Shown: in pieces, positions 8,745 to 18,900 of the stretch
Layout: every line of letters starts with the position of its first letter
Position numbering within the stretch: the stretch's first letter is position 1
Origin: CAZBWP01 sp964630265
Lineage (GTDB): Bacteria > Pseudomonadota > Alphaproteobacteria > Rhodospirillales > Defluviicoccaceae
Assembly: GCA_964630265.1 (NCBI GenBank)
Contig: CAZVRW010000020.1
Location: forward strand, 1-54,221
Length of the DNA stretch: 54,221 bases
Reading direction: 5' to 3'
The notes under the pieces: generated by a model
Seen by the model: the letters and a program-made list of their open reading frames with translations, nothing else
Told to the model about the DNA's origin: nothing
The model's database searches: none
Translations under genes and position numbers: made by a program

Positions 8745-9731
8745 TCAGTAGCAGTTGATGCGGGCGACGAAGGCGCGCGCGGTGCCGAGCAGATCCGCGT
8801 CCGGGGCACCGGCGGCGGCGCTGCGATACGCGACCTTGTGCATCCCGAGAAAGCGTTTGGCCGGGGCGCTGGGCACCGCATAGCCGACGTCGCGCACGAC
8901 CTCGCCGGTGCGGCGGTAGACGTTGGGCGTGTGTACCTTGGCGAAGACGATCCCCAGCACACTGCCGTCCGTGCCCAGCACCGGCCCACCGCTGTTGCCT
9001 TCGCGCACGTCCGCCTTGAGCTGCAGGGCAAGGAAGCGGTCGCTGAACCGTCGCGTCCCGTCGAGACGGCCGGGCGTCAGTTGCGGCTGGATCACCGGCA
9101 GGCCCAGGTAGGGATAGCCGATGATGGCGACGTCGAGCGCGGTCGGCGGGTTGCCTCCGGCCGAGAACCGGGCCACGCTGGCGGGGCGCATCTCCGCCTT
9201 GAGCAGCGCCAGATCGTGCTGCGGGTCGCGGGCGACGACCACCGCCGCCGCCGTCTCCCCGGACGCCGGCGATACCGTCAGGCGGGCGCACTCGCGCACC
9301 ACATGGTCGTTGGTCAGCAGATGGCCGGTGGCGGAGACGAAAAACGCCGAGCCGACCCCCTTGGGGCGCGGCGCGGCGGCGGCCTGCTCACCGGGGAGCG
9401 GCGCCCGGCCGACGGGCGGCGGGCTCGGGCGCACCGCCCGTCGGTCGGGCGCCGCCGGTTGCTCGAACACGCGCCGCTGATAGGCCCGCCGCGCATCGTC
9501 GATGCGCGCCGCCTCGGCATCATCGACGATGCGTCCGCGGCACTGGCCGCGCACCGTCCGGGTGACGACGCCGCGTTCGGCGTTCAGGCAATTGACGACC
9601 GCCGGTCCATCGTCGGCACGCACCGGGACCGCTCCGCCGGCGGTCCAGGCGACCGCCAACAGCAGCGCGACCGCCAAGCCGAGGCCACCGCTCCATCCCT
9701 TCCGCGCGCGCACGATCCGTCTCCTCAACAT
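8745..9731 (-). CDS. Exported trypsin-like serine protease (HtrA-like S1C fold, no PDZ)
   Basis: A 328-residue protease. Residues 1-40 hold an Arg-rich n-region and hydrophobic core ending VRADD, a signal peptide or anchor. A variable Pro/Arg-rich linker precedes the catalytic domain, which begins about residue 120 (KGVGSAFFVSATGHLLTNDHVV). The triad is His in TNDHVV, Asp in DPQHDLALLK and Ser in REGNSGGPV. No PDZ domain follows, so it is not a full DegP. Two Cys near the N-terminus and one in the final NCY could form a disulfide. The ATG at 9731 is preferred over 9773. It sits between the DUF547 gene and the gamma-carbonic anhydrase gene, all leftward. Confidence 0.82.
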   Translation of the reverse strand: MLRRRIVRARKGWSGGLGLAVALLLAVAWTAGGAVPVRADDGPAVVNCLNAERGVVTRTVRGQCRGRIVDDAEAARIDDARRAYQRRVFEQPAAPDRRAVRPSPPPVGRAPLPGEQAAAAPRPKGVGSAFFVSATGHLLTNDHVVRECARLTVSPASGETAAAVVVARDPQHDLALLKAEMRPASVARFSAGGNPPTALDVAIIGYPYLGLPVIQPQLTPGRLDGTRRFSDRFLALQLKADVREGNSGGPVLGTDGSVLGIVFAKVHTPNVYRRTGEVVRDVGYAVPSAPAKRFLGMHKVAYRSAAAGAPDADLLGTARAFVARINCY

Positions 9732-9800
9732 CGTGCCATATTTTGGCGGACGGACGGGGCGACGGCAACCCACAAGCGGGTACCCGGTGGCAGTCCGCCG

Positions 9801-10661
9801 TCATCGGCTGTCGTTGAGCGACCAGTCGTAGCCGTGGTCACCGATACTGCGCGCCCGCGCCAGTTCGGCATTTAGGTCCGGCATCGCGTGGCGGCGCAGA
9901 TGGGCGATCAGACCCGCATCCGAGCCGCCGAAGTCCGACTTGAACCAGCTGTAGAGGCTGGATGCGGTGACGCCGCCGCCGCCGACCCGGACGCCGCGCC
10001 GGTGGTTGACGTAGTCGCGCGCGCCGACGGTCATCAGCGCCTCAGTGTTGGCGCGGGTGAACGCCCGGGGTTGCAGGTTGGGGCAGCCGATGGAGGCGCA
10101 GTTGACGGCATAGTGGATGCGCGGATCCCGCCAGATCGGGCGCAGGATGCGGTGTTCGATATCGTCCAGGCTCATCGCTTCGCCTTCGATCCGCAGCAGC
10201 GTCTTGCCCCACGGGCCCTTGGCGAACAGGCCCGGCGAGATGTCGATGTCGCGGATGCTGGCGACGGGATAGGCGTCGAGCACCACCTGGATGGTGAGCG
10301 CATTGTAGAGGTTGATCCAGAACGGCAACTGTTCGGCGCGGGCGAGGTCGCGCACCACCGTCGCCGCCAACGCCTGGATGTAGCCATCGAGGGCGGCCCG
10401 GTCGGCGCCGGTCACCGTCCCGTAGGTGAACAGATTGACGCCGTTGTCGGCGGGCCGGACGTAGGTTTGCAGCAGCCGGTCCCACGCCGCGTGGTCGACG
10501 GTGCGCGGCGACCCCGCGGTCTCGGCCTGCCACTTCGGCCAGAGCTTGGCCGACGGGCTGAACAGGGATGCGAGGGCACGGCCGGGCGTCGGCACCAGGA
10601 GCAGCGTTGCCCCGAGCATCGGCAGCAGCATGCGTCGCGTTGGCGTCATCAAGGGGTGCAT
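9801..10661 (-). CDS. Exported DUF547 domain protein
   Basis: A 286-residue protein with a twin-arginine-like signal (TPTRRMLLPMLGATLLLV) ending near RALA. The DUF547 core is recognisable in LPFWINLYNALTIQVVLDAY, in ILRPIWRDPRIHYAVNCAS and in CPNLQPRAFT. The conserved Cys-containing NCASIGCPNL block suggests a cysteine-protease-like or transglutaminase-like fold, but no activity has been demonstrated that I can name. GGAAGGAA precedes the ATG at 10661, supporting this start over the two internal Met codons. It is first in the leftward group DUF547, S1C protease, gamma-carbonic anhydrase, with 69 bases to the protease gene. Confidence 0.85.
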   Translation of the reverse strand: MHPLMTPTRRMLLPMLGATLLLVPTPGRALASLFSPSAKLWPKWQAETAGSPRTVDHAAWDRLLQTYVRPADNGVNLFTYGTVTGADRAALDGYIQALAATVVRDLARAEQLPFWINLYNALTIQVVLDAYPVASIRDIDISPGLFAKGPWGKTLLRIEGEAMSLDDIEHRILRPIWRDPRIHYAVNCASIGCPNLQPRAFTRANTEALMTVGARDYVNHRRGVRVGGGGVTASSLYSWFKSDFGGSDAGLIAHLRRHAMPDLNAELARARSIGDHGYDWSLNDSR

Positions 10662-10821
10662 GGTGATTCCTTCCGAGACCGTCGCCCTTCACCCCATCTG
10701 CGGTTCCCGTGCCGACAAGGCCAATCACCGGCGGTCATATGGCCGTGAGCGGCGACGGCGGCGTGGCCCCGAAGCCGAGTCGGCCGAAGGCGCGCCGGGG
10801 CGGCGCGACGATCGGCAGGCC

Positions 10822-11691
10822 TCAACGCGGCGGCAGCCGGTAGCGGTCGGCCTCGGCATCGTAGGCGTCGAAGCCGACGATCCGGCGCAGGGTGGCGAAA
10901 TCCATCAGCCTGTCGTGCGGGTGGCGGCCGCGCGCGAGTTCGGCGAGGGCGTCCTCCATCGCCCGCATGGCGGCGGCCAACAGCGTCAGCGGATAGGCGG
11001 CGATGCTGAAGCCCATGGCCTGCAGGCGGGCGGGCGGCAGCAGCGGCGTATCGCCGCCCTCCACCATGTTGGCCATCTTCCAGCCCGGTACCTCCCGGGC
11101 GATGCGGACCAGTTCGGCCTCGCTCTGCGGCGCCTCGACGAAGACGATGTCGGCCCCCGACTCGACGAATGCGTTCGCGCGGGCGATCGCCTCATCCAGG
11201 CCATGGCCGTGGCGGGCGTCGGTGCGGGCGAGGACCAGGATCCCTGCCCCTTCGTCGCGGGCATCGCCGGCGGCGCGGACGCGGAGCAGCGCCTCGGCCC
11301 GCTCGACCACCGCCTTGCCGCGCGTATGACCGCAGCGCTTCGGCGCCACCTGGTCCTCGATCATCACCGCGGCGAAGCCGGCTTCGGCATAGCCGCGCAC
11401 CGCGCGCTTGACGTTGAGAGCGTTGCCGTAGCCGGTGTCGCCGTCGCCGATCACCGGGATCGACACCGCGGCACAGATGGCGCGACCCTGGTCGACCATC
11501 TCGCCATAGCTGATCAGCCCGGTGTCCGGCAGGCCGAGCCGCGTCGCCGACACGCCGAAGCCGCTCATGAACGTCAATGGAAACCCCGCCCGCTCGATCA
11601 TCCTGGCCGAAAGCGCATCGTAACAGCACGGCATCACCAGCAGCCGGCCTTGGGAAAGCAACGTGCGGAGAGCCTGGGCGGGCGTGGTCAT
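10822..11691 (-). CDS. Isocitrate lyase/PEP mutase family enzyme
   Basis: A 289-residue TIM-barrel enzyme that cleaves or forms C-C or C-P bonds on 2-oxoacid-type substrates. Conserved blocks are the substrate-loop region MSGFGVSATRLGLPDTG, metal-binding GDGDTGYGN, EDQVAPKRCGH (the KKCGH active-site loop of isocitrate lyases with Arg for the second Lys), ILVLARTDAR and FVEAPQSEAEL. Candidates are 2-methylisocitrate lyase, oxaloacetate decarboxylase-like or carboxyphosphonoenolpyruvate mutase-like enzymes; the sequence alone does not choose. The start at 11691 is used because family members begin just before the first barrel helix. It is divergent from an atypical pyruvate kinase gene. Confidence 0.85.
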   Translation of the reverse strand: MTTPAQALRTLLSQGRLLVMPCCYDALSARMIERAGFPLTFMSGFGVSATRLGLPDTGLISYGEMVDQGRAICAAVSIPVIGDGDTGYGNALNVKRAVRGYAEAGFAAVMIEDQVAPKRCGHTRGKAVVERAEALLRVRAAGDARDEGAGILVLARTDARHGHGLDEAIARANAFVESGADIVFVEAPQSEAELVRIAREVPGWKMANMVEGGDTPLLPPARLQAMGFSIAAYPLTLLAAAMRAMEDALAELARGRHPHDRLMDFATLRRIVGFDAYDAEADRYRLPPR

Positions 11692-11855
11692 GGCGGGCCT
11701 CACGGCGGCGGAGTGATGACGGAGTGATGACGGAGTGACAAGGCAGCGATGCGCGCGGCATGGTGTTCGCCACCCGCAGGTCACAAAACCTTCATTTGTC
11801 GCGGGAGCAGCGCACCAGGACAGTCTTGCCGCGTTTCTCGCAGGGAGCCAAGAGC

Positions 11856-13328
11856 ATGCAGGCAGAAAAAGTGTTGGCCGAGCTTCGGGATGTTCGGGCC
11901 CACGTCCAGGACCACGGCGAGCGGATCCTGGCGCGTTGGCGACCGCAGATCTCGCGGGCGGCGTTCGAGGCGGGCGCCACCAACCTCGCCCACTATCTGG
12001 CCATGTGCCAGCTCGACCTGCGGCCCCTGGAGGCCGCCCTGGTGCCGCTCGGTCTGCCGTCGCTCGGGCGGATCGAGAGCCGCGTCATGCCGAGCATGAC
12101 CGCCGTCATCGCCAACCTGGAAGTGATCTCCCGGGTCAACGAGGAGACCCCCCGCCCCGATGCCGCAGCGTTCCGCGCCGGGTGGGAGGCGCTGATGGCC
12201 AATACCGACGAGGTGCTCGGGCCGGCGGCCGACGGACGTCGTACCCACATCCTGGTGACGCTGGGCGCGAAGGCGGCGAAGGATCTCGACTTCGTACGCC
12301 AGTTGATCGCCGCCGGCATGGACTGCGCGCGGGTCAACTGCGCACACGACGGTCCCGAGACCTGGGAGAGGATGATCGCGAACATCCGCACCGCCGCCGC
12401 CGAACACGGCCGCACGTGTCAAGTCCTGATGGATCTGGCCGGGCCGAAGATCCGCACCGAGACCGTGCGCGTCGACGGCAAGCGCAAGGAGGTGCTGCCC
12501 GGCGACCGCATTCTCCTGACCTTCGGTGAGCCACCCGAGACCAGCGAGATTCCCTTCCGGGCAAGCTGTTCGGCGCCCGAGGTGCTGCGCCAAGTCGCGG
12601 CCGGTGCCGCCATCTCGATCAAGGACGGGTTGATCCGCGGCCGGGTCGAGGCGGTGCGCGGCGATGGCCTGGTGATGCTGGTGGATCGGACGCCGCCGGA
12701 CGGCCAGCCGCTCGACCCCGAGAAGGGCATCAACTTCCCCAAGACCGACCTTGTCGTCAAGCCGCTCACCGACGACGACCTGGCGGCGCTGGACTTCGCC
12801 GCCCAGCACGCCGACATCATCAGTTATTCCTTCGTGCAACGTCCCGCCGACATCGCGCTGTTGCAGAGCGAGATCCTGTCGCGTCGCCCGGACGGGCCGC
12901 CGGTGCCGATCGTCGCCAAGATCGAGACGCGCCTCGGCGTCGCCAATCTGCCGCAACTGATCGTCCAGGCCGCCGGCGCCAACCCGTTCGCGGTGATGAT
13001 CGCCCGGGGCGACCTCGCGGTCGAGATCGGCTACGAGCGGCTGTCGGAGATCCAGGAGGAGATCCTGTGGCTCTGCGAGGCGGCGCACGTGCCGGTGATC
13101 TGGGCGACCCAGGTGTTGGAAAGCCTGGTCAAGCGCGGCATGCCGTCGCGCGGTGAGTTCACCGACGCCGCCATGGCCGAGCGCGCCGAATGCGTGATGC
13201 TGAACAAGGGGCCGTACATCGTCGAGGGCATCACCGTGCTGGACAATGTGCTGCGCCGGATGGAGAGCCATCGCATCAAGCGCTCGACCCAGCTCCGCCC
13301 ACTCAAGGTTTGGGGCGCGCAGCTTTAG
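11856..13328 (+). CDS. Atypical pyruvate kinase lacking the C-terminal regulatory domain
   Basis: A 490-residue protein. The pyruvate kinase barrel begins about residue 128 (THILVTLGAKAAKDLDF). It holds the metal/phosphate segment LMDLAGPKIRTE, a short B-domain (KEVLPGDRILLTFG ... ISIKDGLIRGRVE), the catalytic-Lys signature PIVAKIETRLGV and the MIARGDLAVEIGYE motif. It stops after the barrel with no C-terminal domain, and instead has about 120 extra N-terminal residues of helical character. It should convert PEP and ADP to pyruvate and ATP but lack classical allostery. AGGGAG upstream supports the ATG at 11856. It is divergent from a PEP-mutase-like gene, hinting at shared regulation around PEP or pyruvate. 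Confidence 0.85.
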   Translation: MQAEKVLAELRDVRAHVQDHGERILARWRPQISRAAFEAGATNLAHYLAMCQLDLRPLEAALVPLGLPSLGRIESRVMPSMTAVIANLEVISRVNEETPRPDAAAFRAGWEALMANTDEVLGPAADGRRTHILVTLGAKAAKDLDFVRQLIAAGMDCARVNCAHDGPETWERMIANIRTAAAEHGRTCQVLMDLAGPKIRTETVRVDGKRKEVLPGDRILLTFGEPPETSEIPFRASCSAPEVLRQVAAGAAISIKDGLIRGRVEAVRGDGLVMLVDRTPPDGQPLDPEKGINFPKTDLVVKPLTDDDLAALDFAAQHADIISYSFVQRPADIALLQSEILSRRPDGPPVPIVAKIETRLGVANLPQLIVQAAGANPFAVMIARGDLAVEIGYERLSEIQEEILWLCEAAHVPVIWATQVLESLVKRGMPSRGEFTDAAMAERAECVMLNKGPYIVEGITVLDNVLRRMESHRIKRSTQLRPLKVWGAQL

Positions 13329-13344
13329 GTGGCGGGTTGGCGGC

Positions 13345-14010
13345 TCACCGGGCCGCGCCCTCGCCTAGCCGGACCAGCGCGGAGCGATCCAGGAGGCTGA
13401 CGCGGCCGCGCGCGAGCCGCACCAAGCCGCGCCGTTCGAACTCCTTCAGCTGCCGGCTCACCACCTCGCGCACCGAGCCCAACTCGGTCGCAAGTTCCTG
13501 GTGGGTGGCGGCGACGTCGCCGCCGGCGGCGGCGCGGGCAAGCAGCAGCTCCGCCAATCGCGCGTCGATGCGGCGAAACGCCACCTCCTGAATCAGCGCC
13601 ATCAGCTCGGCCAGCCGCCGCCCGTAGGCGGCGAAGACGAAGTGGCGGAACACCGCCGAGTCCGCAACCAGGGCACGAAAGCGGGATGCCGGCAGGATCG
13701 CCGCCACCACCGGCGTCTCGGCGATGGCTTCGGCCGGATAGGCTTCGTCGGCCATCAGGCAGGCGGTGGTGAGGATGCAGGTCTGGCCGTCCTCGACCCG
13801 GTAGAGGACGATCTCGCGCCCGCCCTCCGAGATCATCTGGACCCGCACGCTGCCTTCGATAACCAGCACGTAGCTCTCGCAGTCGGCGCCGGCGCGGAAC
13901 GGCGCCGCGCCGCGCGGCAGCGTCACCACCTGGGCCGCGGCCGCGAGCGTTCGTCGTGCCGGTGCGTCCAGCGCCGCCAACGCCGGAAACGCGTCGATCC
14001 ACTGATCCAT
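13345..14010 (-). CDS. Crp/Fnr family transcriptional regulator
   Basis: A 221-residue regulator. The N-terminal cyclic-nucleotide-type beta-roll covers about residues 10-125 (RGAAPFRAGADCESYVLVIE then GSVRVQMIS, EIVLYRVEDGQTCILTTACL). The C-terminal winged helix begins about 155 and includes the recognition helix in GSVREVVSRQLKEFERRGLV. The Fnr-type N-terminal cysteine cluster is absent, so an oxygen-sensing iron-sulfur cluster is unlikely. The TTACLMADEAYPAEAIAE segment resembles regulators of the Dnr/thiol-sensing group; Cys in CESY and CILTTACL are candidate redox residues. It converges on the pyruvate kinase gene with 16 bases between the stops. Targets are unknown. Confidence 0.85.
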   Translation of the reverse strand: MDQWIDAFPALAALDAPARRTLAAAAQVVTLPRGAAPFRAGADCESYVLVIEGSVRVQMISEGGREIVLYRVEDGQTCILTTACLMADEAYPAEAIAETPVVAAILPASRFRALVADSAVFRHFVFAAYGRRLAELMALIQEVAFRRIDARLAELLLARAAAGGDVAATHQELATELGSVREVVSRQLKEFERRGLVRLARGRVSLLDRSALVRLGEGAAR

Positions 14011-14141
14011 GCCGCCTCCGCCGGCGAGACGCCCCGCGCCGCTCGCCACCGTGCCCCCAACCACCGTGCATTCGCCGCCAATGTACGCCGGCGGCGGGGA
14101 TGTGCCGATGCCAAATCGTTTGACGGCGCGCCTCGACCCAC

Positions 14142-14172
14142 TATATCATTTCGAGATATATCGTTTCGATAT
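14142..14172 (+). promoter_or_regulatory. Probable PadR operator upstream of the efflux operon
   Basis: Two abutting inverted repeats lie 20 bases before the padR-like start: TATATC/GATATA (14142-14147 and 14155-14160) and ATATCG/CGATAT (14158-14163 and 14167-14172, TTT spacer). They stand out as an AT-rich island in GC-rich DNA. PadR proteins bind such palindromes over their own promoters, so autorepression of the downstream operon is the simplest reading. Confidence 0.6.
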
Positions 14173-14192
14173 GTCGAGAATCGGAGTTTGGC

Positions 14193-14783
14193 GTGGACGC
14201 AAAAACCTTGTGCCTGGGCGTGCTCATGTTGGGCGACGCCAGCGGCTACGAGATCAAGAAGCAGTTCGAGGAAGGGCCGTTCGCCCACTTCCATGCCACC
14301 GGCTTCGGCTCGATCTATCCGGCGCTGCGCGGGTTGTTCGACGACGGCCACGTCACGTGCGCGACCACGGTCCAGGATGGCCGCCCCGACAAGAAGGTCT
14401 ACAGCATCACCGAGTCCGGCCGCGCCGCTCTCCGCCGTGCCCTGCACGCCCGACCCGCGCCCGACAGCTTCCGCTCCGATGTCCTGTTCATGCTGTTTTT
14501 CGCCGAGCTCATGGATCCGAGCCACGCCCGCGCCGTTTTCGACAGATACCTGGCCGTCTATCGTGAGCAGGTGGCGCGCATGGAGGGCGTCTGCACCGAC
14601 GGCTCGCCCGAGATCGGCCCCGGCCGGCGCTTCGTCCGCGGTCTCGGCCTCGCCATCTATCGCGCCGTCGCCGAGCACATGGACGCGCATCGCGACGACT
14701 TCCTGGCCGGCATCCAGGACGGCCTGTCGGACGAGCCGGCGAGCGGTGTCGCGGCGCGGAAGACCACGGAACCGGCAGGATGA
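14193..14783 (+). CDS. PadR family transcriptional repressor of the RND efflux operon
   Basis: A 196-residue PadR-type regulator. The N-terminal winged helix spans about residues 5-85 (LGVLMLGDASGYEIKKQFEE, FGSIYPALRGLFDDGHV, DKKVYSITESGRAAL). The remaining C-terminal helices (PDSFRSDVLFMLFFAELMD onward) mediate dimerisation and ligand response. PadR repressors commonly sense phenolic or multidrug ligands and control transporters. Here the gene is followed by adaptor and pump genes, with an ATGA overlap into the adaptor gene. GTG at 14193 has GGAG about nine bases upstream. The ligand is not predictable. Confidence 0.88.
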   Translation: MDAKTLCLGVLMLGDASGYEIKKQFEEGPFAHFHATGFGSIYPALRGLFDDGHVTCATTVQDGRPDKKVYSITESGRAALRRALHARPAPDSFRSDVLFMLFFAELMDPSHARAVFDRYLAVYREQVARMEGVCTDGSPEIGPGRRFVRGLGLAIYRAVAEHMDAHRDDFLAGIQDGLSDEPASGVAARKTTEPAG

Positions 14784-15905
14784 AACGCTCTTACGTCATT
14801 GCCGGGGCCATCGCGCTGGCGGTCGGCGCCTGGTTGGCGACCGGCCTGCTGGTCACGCCGCCGGCGGTGTCGACCTCGTCTCCCGCGGTGATGGCCGATG
14901 ACGCCGAGCCTGCCGTGCAGGCCGTTCAGGTGATCAGTCGACGGGCCGAGGCGCACCGGCGCACCATCGTCGTCTTCGGCCGCACCGAGGCGGAACGACG
15001 CGTCGACGTGCGTGCCGAGACCACCGGCCGGGTCGCCNNNNNNNNNNGAGAAGCTGGTGCTGAAGGGACAGCGGGTCGAGGCGGGCGACGCGCTGGTGCG
15101 ACTCGCCATGGACGACCGCGAGGCGAAGGTGCGTCAGGCGCGCGCCCTGGTGGACCATTGGCAGGCGGCGTACCGGGCCTCCCGCACCCTGCGCCGCGAC
15201 GGCTTCAGCCCGGAACTGAAGATGGCGGAGGACCTGGCGCGCCTGGAAGAGGCGCGCGCCTACCTGGCGGCGGCCGAGCTGGACGTGGCGCGGACGACGA
15301 TCACCGCGCCATTCGCCGGCATCGTCGAGGACGTTCCCGTTGAGATCGGCTCCTACGTGCAGACCGGCGGACCGGACGGCAGCAGCACCGTGGCGACGCT
15401 GGTCGACCTGGAGCCGCTGATCGTCATCGCGTCGGTGACCGAACGGGACCATCCCGCGGTGGACGTCGGCACCACCGCCGACATCCGCCTCGTCACCGGT
15501 GAACACCTGACCGGCCGCGTCCGCTTCGTCGCCAGCACCGCCAATCCGCAGACGCGGACCTTCGACGTGGAGATCGAGACGCCCAACGCCGGCGGCCAAG
15601 TGCGGGAGGGCGTTACCGCGGAGGTCGTCCTGCACGCCGGCGAGGTGATCGCCCATCGGGTCTCGCCGGCGATCCTCACCCTCAACGATGACGGCATGCT
15701 CGGCGTCAAGGCCGTTGACGACGACGATCGCGTGGTGTTCCACCGGGTGACCATCGTCGACGATACGCCGGACGGTATCTGGCTCAGCGGTCTGCCCGAG
15801 GCGGTCACCCTGATCGTCGTCGGCCAGGAATTCGTTCGGGAGGGTCAGCGCGTCGCGCCGGTGCCGGCGAGCGCCATCACCACCGCCGACGGGGGCTCCC
15901 GCTGA
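14780..15905 (+). CDS. RND efflux periplasmic adaptor (membrane fusion protein), interrupted by assembly gap
   Basis: The adaptor links the inner-membrane pump to an outer-membrane channel. Before the gap the frame gives a signal anchor (YVIAGAIALAVGAWLATGLL) and the first beta-barrel strand region (EAHRRTIVVFGRTEAERR, then VRAETTGRV). After it come the lipoyl half EKLVLKGQRVEAGDALVRLA, a helical hairpin of about 65 residues, and the barrel and membrane-proximal domains ending TTADGGSR. The two halves are in different frames across ten N at 15038-15047. The N run is therefore probably a placeholder and the gene intact in reality. The start overlaps the padR stop (ATGA) and the stop overlaps the pump start (TGATG), so the three genes are coupled. 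Confidence 0.88.
15038..15047. other. Assembly gap (10 N)
   Basis: A run of ten undetermined bases inside the adaptor gene. Coding frames on either side disagree by one phase, so the true gap length is unlikely to be ten. Confidence 0.99.
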
Positions 15906-18900
15906 TGTCACCCATCGACGCCGCCCTCGCCCGGTCGCGCACCGTGCTCGCGGCGCTGGTGCTGGTGCTGGTTGCCGGCATCATCGCCTTCATCGAGATT
16001 CCGAAGGAATCCGAGCCGGACATCAACATCCCGATCATCTACGTCTCGCTGTCCCTGGAGGGCATCTCGCCGGAGGACTCGGAACGGTTGCTGCTGCGCC
16101 CCGTGGAGATCGAGCTGCGCACGATCGAAGGGGTGAAGGAGATGCGCTCCAAGGGCTTCGAGGGCGGCGGCTACGTGCTGCTGGAGTTCGACGCCGGGTT
16201 CGACGCCGACCGCGCCCTCAACGACGTGCGCGACAAGGTGGATATCGCCAAGGCCAAGCTGCCCGAAGAGGCGGAGGAACCGATGGTGAGCGAGGTCAAC
16301 TTCAGCCTGTTTCCGGTCGTCGTCGTCGCGCTGTCCGGCGATCTGCCGGAACGCAGCCTGCTGCGCCTCGCCCGCGACCTGGAGGATCGACTGGAGTCGA
16401 TCCCGAGCGTGCTGAAGGTGGAGATCGCCGGCGACCGGGAGGAGGTCGTCGACGTGCTGATCGATCCCATCGCCACCGAGAGCTACGGGCTCGCCCCGGC
16501 CGATGCCTTCACCATCGTTCGCGACAGCAATCTGCTGGTCGCCGCCGGTGCCCAGGACACGGGCCAGGGCCGCTTCGCGGTCAAGGTGCCTGGATTGTTC
16601 GAGACCGCGAAGGACATCATGGACCTGCCGGTGAAGGTGGACGGCGACACGGTCGTTCGGCTGCGCGACATCGCCAGTGTCCGTCGCACCTTCAAGGATG
16701 CGGAGGGCTTTGCCCGCGTCGACGGTCGGCCGGCGCTGGCGTTGGAGGTCAGCAAGCGGTCGGGCGAGAACCTGATCGCCACGGTCGAAGCGGTCCGGAC
16801 CGCCGTCGCCGAGGAGCAGGCGGCTTGGCCGGACGGCCTGCGCCAAGCGGTGCACGTCGCCTTCATCCAGGACAAGTCCGAAGACATCCGGACGATGCTG
16901 AACGATCTGCAGAACTCCGTGGTGTTTGCCGTCCTGTTGGTGATGATCGTCATCGTCGCCGCCCTTGGTGTCCGTTCCGCCGCGCTCGTCGGCGTCGCCA
17001 TTCCGGGCTCGTTTCTCGCCGGCATTCTGGTGCTCAGCGCCCTCGGGCTCACCATCAACATCGTCGTCCTGTTCTCGCTGATTCTGGCGGTCGGCATGCT
17101 GGTCGACGGCGCCATCGTCGTCACCGAACTCGCCGACCGCAAGATGATCGAGGGCGAACCGCCGAAGCGCGCCTACGCGCTGGCCGCCAAGCGCATGGCC
17201 TGGCCGATCATCGCCTCGACCGCGACCACACTCGCCGCCTTTCTGCCGCTGCTGTTCTGGCCCGGCGTCGTTGGCGAGTTCATGAAGTTCCTGCCGATCA
17301 CGCTGCTCGCCACATTGTCGGCCTCGCTGTTGATGGCGCTGGTGTTCGTGCCGACGCTCGGCGCCGTCATCGGTCGCCCCGGCACCGCCGATCCGGAGAC
17401 CATGAAGAGCTTGTCCGGCGGCGACACGGCGGACTTGAACCATCTTCGCGGCGTCACCGCCCGTTACGTCCGCGTGCTCGGCGCCGCCCTGAAACATCCG
17501 GGCAAGATCCTGCTCGCCACCGTCATCCTGCTAATCGGAGTCCAGGCGACCTACGCCACCTTCGGCAAGGGCGTCGAGTTCTTCCCCGACGTCGAGCCGG
17601 AGATCGCCAAGCTGCAGGTGCGCGCCCGCGGCAACATGTCGTGGTTCGAGAAGGACGCCCTGATGCGCCTGGTCGAGGCGCGGATCCAGGACATGGACGA
17701 GTTCGCGACCGTCTACACCCGCACCGGCACACCGGAAACCAGCGAGGAGGCCGAGGACATCATCGGCACCATCACGCTGGAGTTCGTGTTCTGGGAGGAC
17801 CGGCGCCCGGCCAGCGAGATCCTGGCGGACGTGCGGGCGCGGACGGCCGACATCGCCGGCATCTTCGTCGATTCCCGCGAGGAGGAAGGCGGCCCGCCCA
17901 TCGGCAAGCCGGTGCAATTGGAACTGTCCTCGCGCGTTCCCGAGGCGCTGGAGCCGGCGGTGGAGAGGGTGCTCACCGGCCTGCAGACCGTCGCGGGGCT
18001 GCAGAACATCGAGGACAGCCGGCCGCTGCCCGGCATCGACTGGCGGGTCGACATCGATCGCGCGCAGGCGGCCAAGCACGGCATCAGCGTGGCCCTGCTC
18101 GGCAACGCCGTGCAGATGGTCACCACCGGCATGAAGGCCGGCGAATTCCGGCCCGACGACTCCGACGAAGAGATCGACATCCGGGTGCGCTATCCGCGCG
18201 ACTTCCGCACCCTCGACATGCTGAACGCCATCCGCATCAGCACCGACGCCGGACCGGTGCCCATTGCCAACTTCGTCACGCCGCGCCCGGAGCCGCGCGT
18301 CAGCGCCATCAATCGCACCGACAGCCGACGGGTGATGACGATCAAGGCCGACGTCGCCGAGGACGTGCTCGCCGACGACGTGGTCAAGGAAATCCAGGCG
18401 TGGCTCGAGGGGGCCGATTTGGACCCCCGTGTCTCGGTCGCCTTCAAGGGCGAGGACGAGGAACAGAAAAAGGCCGAGGCGTTCATCGGCAAGGCCTTCG
18501 GCGTCGCCATTTTCCTGATGGCGATCATCCTGGTGACCCAGTTCAACAGCTTCTATTCGGCGGGGCTGATCCTGGCCGCCGTGGTGTTCTCCACCATCGG
18601 CGTGTTCATCGGCCTGCTGCTCACCGGCCAGCCGTTCGGCATCGTCATGGGCGGCATCGGGGTCATCGCCCTGGCCGGCATCGTCGTCAACAACAACATC
18701 GTGTTGATCGACACCTTCGATCGCCTGCACGCGCAGAGCGGCGACGCCCGCGATGCGATCCTGAAGACCGGCGCCCAGCGCCTGCGGCCGGTGATGCTCA
18801 CCACCATTACCACCATCCTCGGGCTGTTGCCCATGGTGTTCGGCGTCAACATCGACTTTCTCGCTCGCCACATCACCGTGGGCGCGCCGGCGACCCAGTG

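Noticed and set aside
15012..15060. Frameshifted adaptor pseudogene
   Set aside because: The phase change coincides with ten N, and both halves are well conserved; the gap size is arbitrary.
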